Source: Wuchereria bancrofti (lineage: Eukaryota > Nematoda > Chromadorea > Rhabditida > Onchocercidae). Taken from it: a stretch of DNA of 64,000 nucleotides. A program made the position numbers and the translations under genes. The notes under the pieces were generated by a model. It made no database searches. It was not told the origin of the DNA and saw only the letters and a list, made by a program, of their open reading frames with translations. Location: assembly GCA_005281725.1 (NCBI GenBank), contig SSBO01000007.1, forward strand, positions 186,001 through 250,000, given 5' to 3'. Positions 63,967-64,000 of the stretch are shown here, one piece after another (position 1 is the stretch's first letter; each line of letters begins with the position of its first letter).

Positions 63967-64000
63967 GTGCATTCCTCATTTTTTTTTTCTGTGTTGAAGA

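Noticed and set aside
1..64000. Wolbachia or other bacterial insertions
   Set aside because: No intronless bacterial-type coding frame, no rRNA and no shift in composition large enough to suggest one.

Overview
The window looks like nuclear genomic DNA from a nematode, most likely a spirurid or filarial worm. The evidence is a very AT-rich background with long A and T runs, genes split by many small GT-AG introns (typically about 60 to 600 bases), tight TTTTTCAG/TTTTTTAG acceptors, and protein sequences that read as divergent metazoan orthologues. No bacterial operon, CRISPR array, prophage or recognisable Wolbachia insert is visible. Species assignment is inference.

Layout from left to right. 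1-2928 (minus) holds a cathepsin B-like cysteine protease that runs off the left edge. 2929-8572 is a gene-poor stretch with a degenerate ACAGTAT repeat field and a tRNA-like, SINE-like element with hairpins. 8573-10837 (minus) is the ESCRT-III subunit VPS20/CHMP6. 12540-15624 (minus) is a HORMA-domain meiotic axis protein. 17262-19400 (minus) is a decayed protein tyrosine phosphatase next to an 11-N assembly gap flanked by two identical 171-base copies. 21059-22880 (minus) is the U4/U6.U5 tri-snRNP 27 kDa protein. 23633-34748 (plus) is a 30-exon USP48-type deubiquitinase. 36451-39843 (plus) is mitochondrial ribosomal protein mL65 (MRPS30), with one break in its reading frame. 41219-45038 (minus) is the proteasome ubiquitin receptor Rpn10/PSMD4. 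46563-47761 (plus) is the ubiquitin E2 variant UEV1/UBE2V. 49557 to the right edge (plus) is a PHIP/BRWD-family WD-repeat bromodomain protein.

Most genes are conserved housekeeping functions. Four of them touch ubiquitin biology: ESCRT-III sorting, a deubiquitinase, a proteasomal ubiquitin receptor and a K63-type E2 variant. I found no convincing new multi-gene system. The points most worth a second look are the mL65 frame break, the phosphatase remnant with its unusual P-loop and the duplicated gap beside it, the tRNA-like element with alternating GAAAGGTC hairpins, the foldback in a BRWD intron, and an unresolved splice phase in the HORMA gene. All exon joins were made by hand from GT/AG boundaries, phase continuity and recalled family similarity. 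They are not confirmed by transcript data.
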